This document shows, piece after piece, positions 46,378 through 47,920 of a stretch of DNA of 47,920 nucleotides. Every line of letters begins with the position of its first letter. Position 1 is the first letter of the stretch. Source of the DNA: Pseudohaliea rubra DSM 19751 (lineage in GTDB: Bacteria > Pseudomonadota > Gammaproteobacteria > Pseudomonadales > Halieaceae); contig NZ_KN234765.1 of assembly GCF_000764025.1 (NCBI RefSeq), positions 1 to 47,920 on the forward strand. The letters run 5' to 3'. Made by a program: the position numbers and the translations under genes. Below the pieces are notes generated by a model. The model ran no database searches. It was given only the letters and a program-made list of their open reading frames with translations, and was not told the DNA's origin.

Positions 46378-47394
46378 ATGATCATCGTCCGCTCCGTCCG
46401 CGAGGACGATCTCGACAGCCTTTACGACCTTGCCCGGGAGGCGTCCCCGGGCATGACCACGCTGCCCCCCGACCGGGACGCGCTCGCTGCAAAAGTTGCG
46501 CTGTCGAGCGCCAGCGTGGCAAAGGCGGTGACAAAACCCGGGGGCGAGGTCTACATGCTGGTTATGGAGGACACTGCCACGGGGGCGGTGGTGGGGACCG
46601 CGAGCGTGATCGCCTGCCTCGGCGAAGAGGAGCCCTTCTACTCCTACAAGCTCAACAAGGTCACCCACAAATCGCGGGTGCTCGACAAAAAGGTCACCGT
46701 TGCGACTCTTAACCTGTCCAACCACTTCGAGGGGTTTGCCGAGGTCGCTACCCTGTTCCTGTCCCCGGCCTATCGCCAGGGCGGCAACGGCAAGCTCCTC
46801 GCCCGCAGCCGCTACCTGCTCATGGCCGCGCACCGGGTGCGTTTCCCGAAGGCTGTCATGGCAGACCTGCGTGGCCATTATGAGGACGGGGGCCGCTCGG
46901 CTTTCTGGGAGGCGGTGGGCCGGCACTTCTTTGACATGGATTTTGCCGAAGCGGACCTGTTCGGTGCCCTCCACGGCAACCAGTTTATTGCCGAGCTCAT
47001 GCCGACGCAGCCGGTGTACGTGAACCTGCTGCCGGCCGACGCTCAGGCGGTGATCGGGCGGGTCAACACGGCCGGTGAGCCGGCGCTCAAACTGCTCGAG
47101 CGGGAGGGCTTCCGCTGGCAGGGGCACGTCGATATCTTCGACGCGGCGCCGAGCGTGGATGCGGAAATTGACACCCTGGCGACCGTTGCCGGTACCAGCC
47201 GTGCGATCTTCGCCGGGGCGCTGACCGGGACGGAGGCGACGACACCCACGCTGGTGGCCGCTGGCGCCATCGACACCTTCACCGCCTGCCTCGTGCCGGC
47301 GGCGGCAGGTCCTGAAGGCCTCAGGCTGCCGTTAGAAGCCATCAAGGTGCTGCCCGTGGAGATCGGCAGCGACCTCTGGTACGCGGAGCTCTGA
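46378..47394 (+). CDS. astA: Arginine N-succinyltransferase
   Basis: First enzyme of the ammonia-producing arginine succinyltransferase pathway; transfers succinyl from succinyl-CoA to arginine. The product is 338 residues (E. coli AstA 344) from the ATG at 46378 ([19 protein letters not shown]). Family segments are [12 protein letters not shown] near 22-33, [15 protein letters not shown] near 88-102, [23 protein letters not shown] near 125-147 (shown here only in part: the RQGGNGKLL acyl-CoA loop), and [18 protein letters not shown] near 167. No strong ribosome-binding site is seen. astB follows after 2 bp. A better open frame reaches 46183 but crosses the terminator. Confidence 0.93.
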   Translation: MIIVRSVREDDLDSLYDLAREASPGMTTLPPDRDALAAKVALSSASVAKAVTKPGGEVYMLVMEDTATGAVVGTASVIACLGEEEPFYSYKLNKVTHKSRVLDKKVTVATLNLSNHFEGFAEVATLFLSPAYRQGGNGKLLARSRYLLMAAHRVRFPKAVMADLRGHYEDGGRSAFWEAVGRHFFDMDFAEADLFGALHGNQFIAELMPTQPVYVNLLPADAQAVIGRVNTAGEPALKLLEREGFRWQGHVDIFDAAPSVDAEIDTLATVAGTSRAIFAGALTGTEATTPTLVAAGAIDTFTACLVPAAAGPEGLRLPLEAIKVLPVEIGSDLWYAEL

Positions 47395-47396
47395 AC

Positions 47397-47920
47397 ATGG
47401 CAGGCAGGAACGACAGCCCCTCGGCAGTGGTTGAGGCGAATTTCGACGGCCTTATCGGCAACACCCACAACTATGCCGGGCTGTCTCCCGGCAACCTCGC
47501 CTCGGCAAGGCACGCGCAGACGCCCTCCCATCCCCGGGCGGCGGCGCGGCAGGGGCTGGCCAAGATGAAGCGCTTGCACGACCTCGGCCTGGTGCAGGGA
47601 TTCCTGCCGCCGCACGAACGGCCGCACCTGCCCACGCTGCGGGCCTTTGGTTTCAGCGGCAAGCCTGCCGCGATGCTCGCCCGGGCCGCCAGGGAGGCGC
47701 CTGCCCTGCTCGCCATCGCCTGCTCTGCCTCACCCATGTGGGCTGCGAACGCGGCCACCGTGTCGCCCAGCGCCGATACAGCGGACGGTCGGGTTCATTT
47801 CACCCCGGCGAATCTGGCCAGCATGGCGCACCGGGCCATCGAACCGGCGTTTACCGGGCGGGCGCTGCAGCAGATCTTTGCCGATGAGAGACATTTCGCA
47901 CACCATCCGCCGGTACCGGC
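47397..47920 (+). CDS. astB: N-succinylarginine dihydrolase, N-terminal part
   Basis: Second enzyme of the arginine succinyltransferase pathway, splitting succinylarginine to succinylornithine, CO2 and ammonia. The gene starts at the ATG at 47397 ([19 protein letters not shown]) and runs off the right edge after 174 codons; the full protein is normally about 440 residues. The N-terminal [35 protein letters not shown] and [20 protein letters not shown] segments are characteristic. The Cys and His of the catalytic triad lie beyond the window. It is coupled to astA, with 2 bp between stop and start. Confidence 0.93.
   Translation, partial: MAGRNDSPSAVVEANFDGLIGNTHNYAGLSPGNLASARHAQTPSHPRAAARQGLAKMKRLHDLGLVQGFLPPHERPHLPTLRAFGFSGKPAAMLARAAREAPALLAIACSASPMWAANAATVSPSADTADGRVHFTPANLASMAHRAIEPAFTGRALQQIFADERHFAHHPPVP

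Overview
The window is a GC-rich chromosomal segment centred on the replication origin of a gammaproteobacterium. The gene order is the one known from Pseudomonadales and relatives: dprA-lysM diverging from def-fmt-rsmB-trkA, then glyQS, gyrB-recF-dnaN-dnaA facing rpmH-rnpA-yidD-yidC-mnmE, then mnmG-rsmG-parA-parB, the atp operon and glmU-glmS. Protein lengths match the E. coli orthologues closely (TrkA 458, Fmt 315, GlmS 609 residues). A marine or other environmental member of the Pseudomonadales/Cellvibrionales (for example Halieaceae) would fit the high GC and the accessory genes, but that placement is inference.

Layout: (1) 1-7980 holds the start of dprA and a LysM protein on the minus strand, then def, fmt, rsmB, trkA and trkH (formylation, deformylation, rRNA methylation and potassium uptake) and djlA on the minus strand. 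(2) 8142-12561 holds glyQ, glyS and rmuC. (3) 12610-19072 is the minus-strand replication block gyrB, recF, dnaN, dnaA. The dnaA-rpmH gap carries AT-rich DNA and two strong DnaA boxes and is the likely oriC. Two perfect 16-bp parS palindromes lie inside recF. (4) 19607-23445 is rpmH-rnpA-yidD-yidC-mnmE. (5) 23884-35324 is mnmG-rsmG-parA-parB and the nine-gene ATP synthase operon. (6) 35464-39539 holds a PhoU-like DUF47 protein, glmU with a hexanucleotide-repeat tail, and glmS. (7) 39553-47920 is accessory: a UrcA-family protein, a membrane-tethered winged-helix/TPR regulator, a TonB-dependent receptor of the copper type, a divergent lipoprotein of the choice-of-anchor I family with a collagen-like stalk and a pho-box-like promoter, and the start of an arginine succinyltransferase (ast) operon.

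The genes around the origin work together. DnaA, DnaN, RecF and GyrB start and support replication. ParA/ParB with the parS sites in recF segregate the new origins. The translation, membrane-insertion and energy genes on the other side are high-dosage, origin-proximal functions. No phage, insertion sequence, CRISPR array, tRNA or rRNA was seen, and most of the window is conserved housekeeping DNA. The least explained parts are the regulatory DNA and the accessory genes after 39.5 kb.
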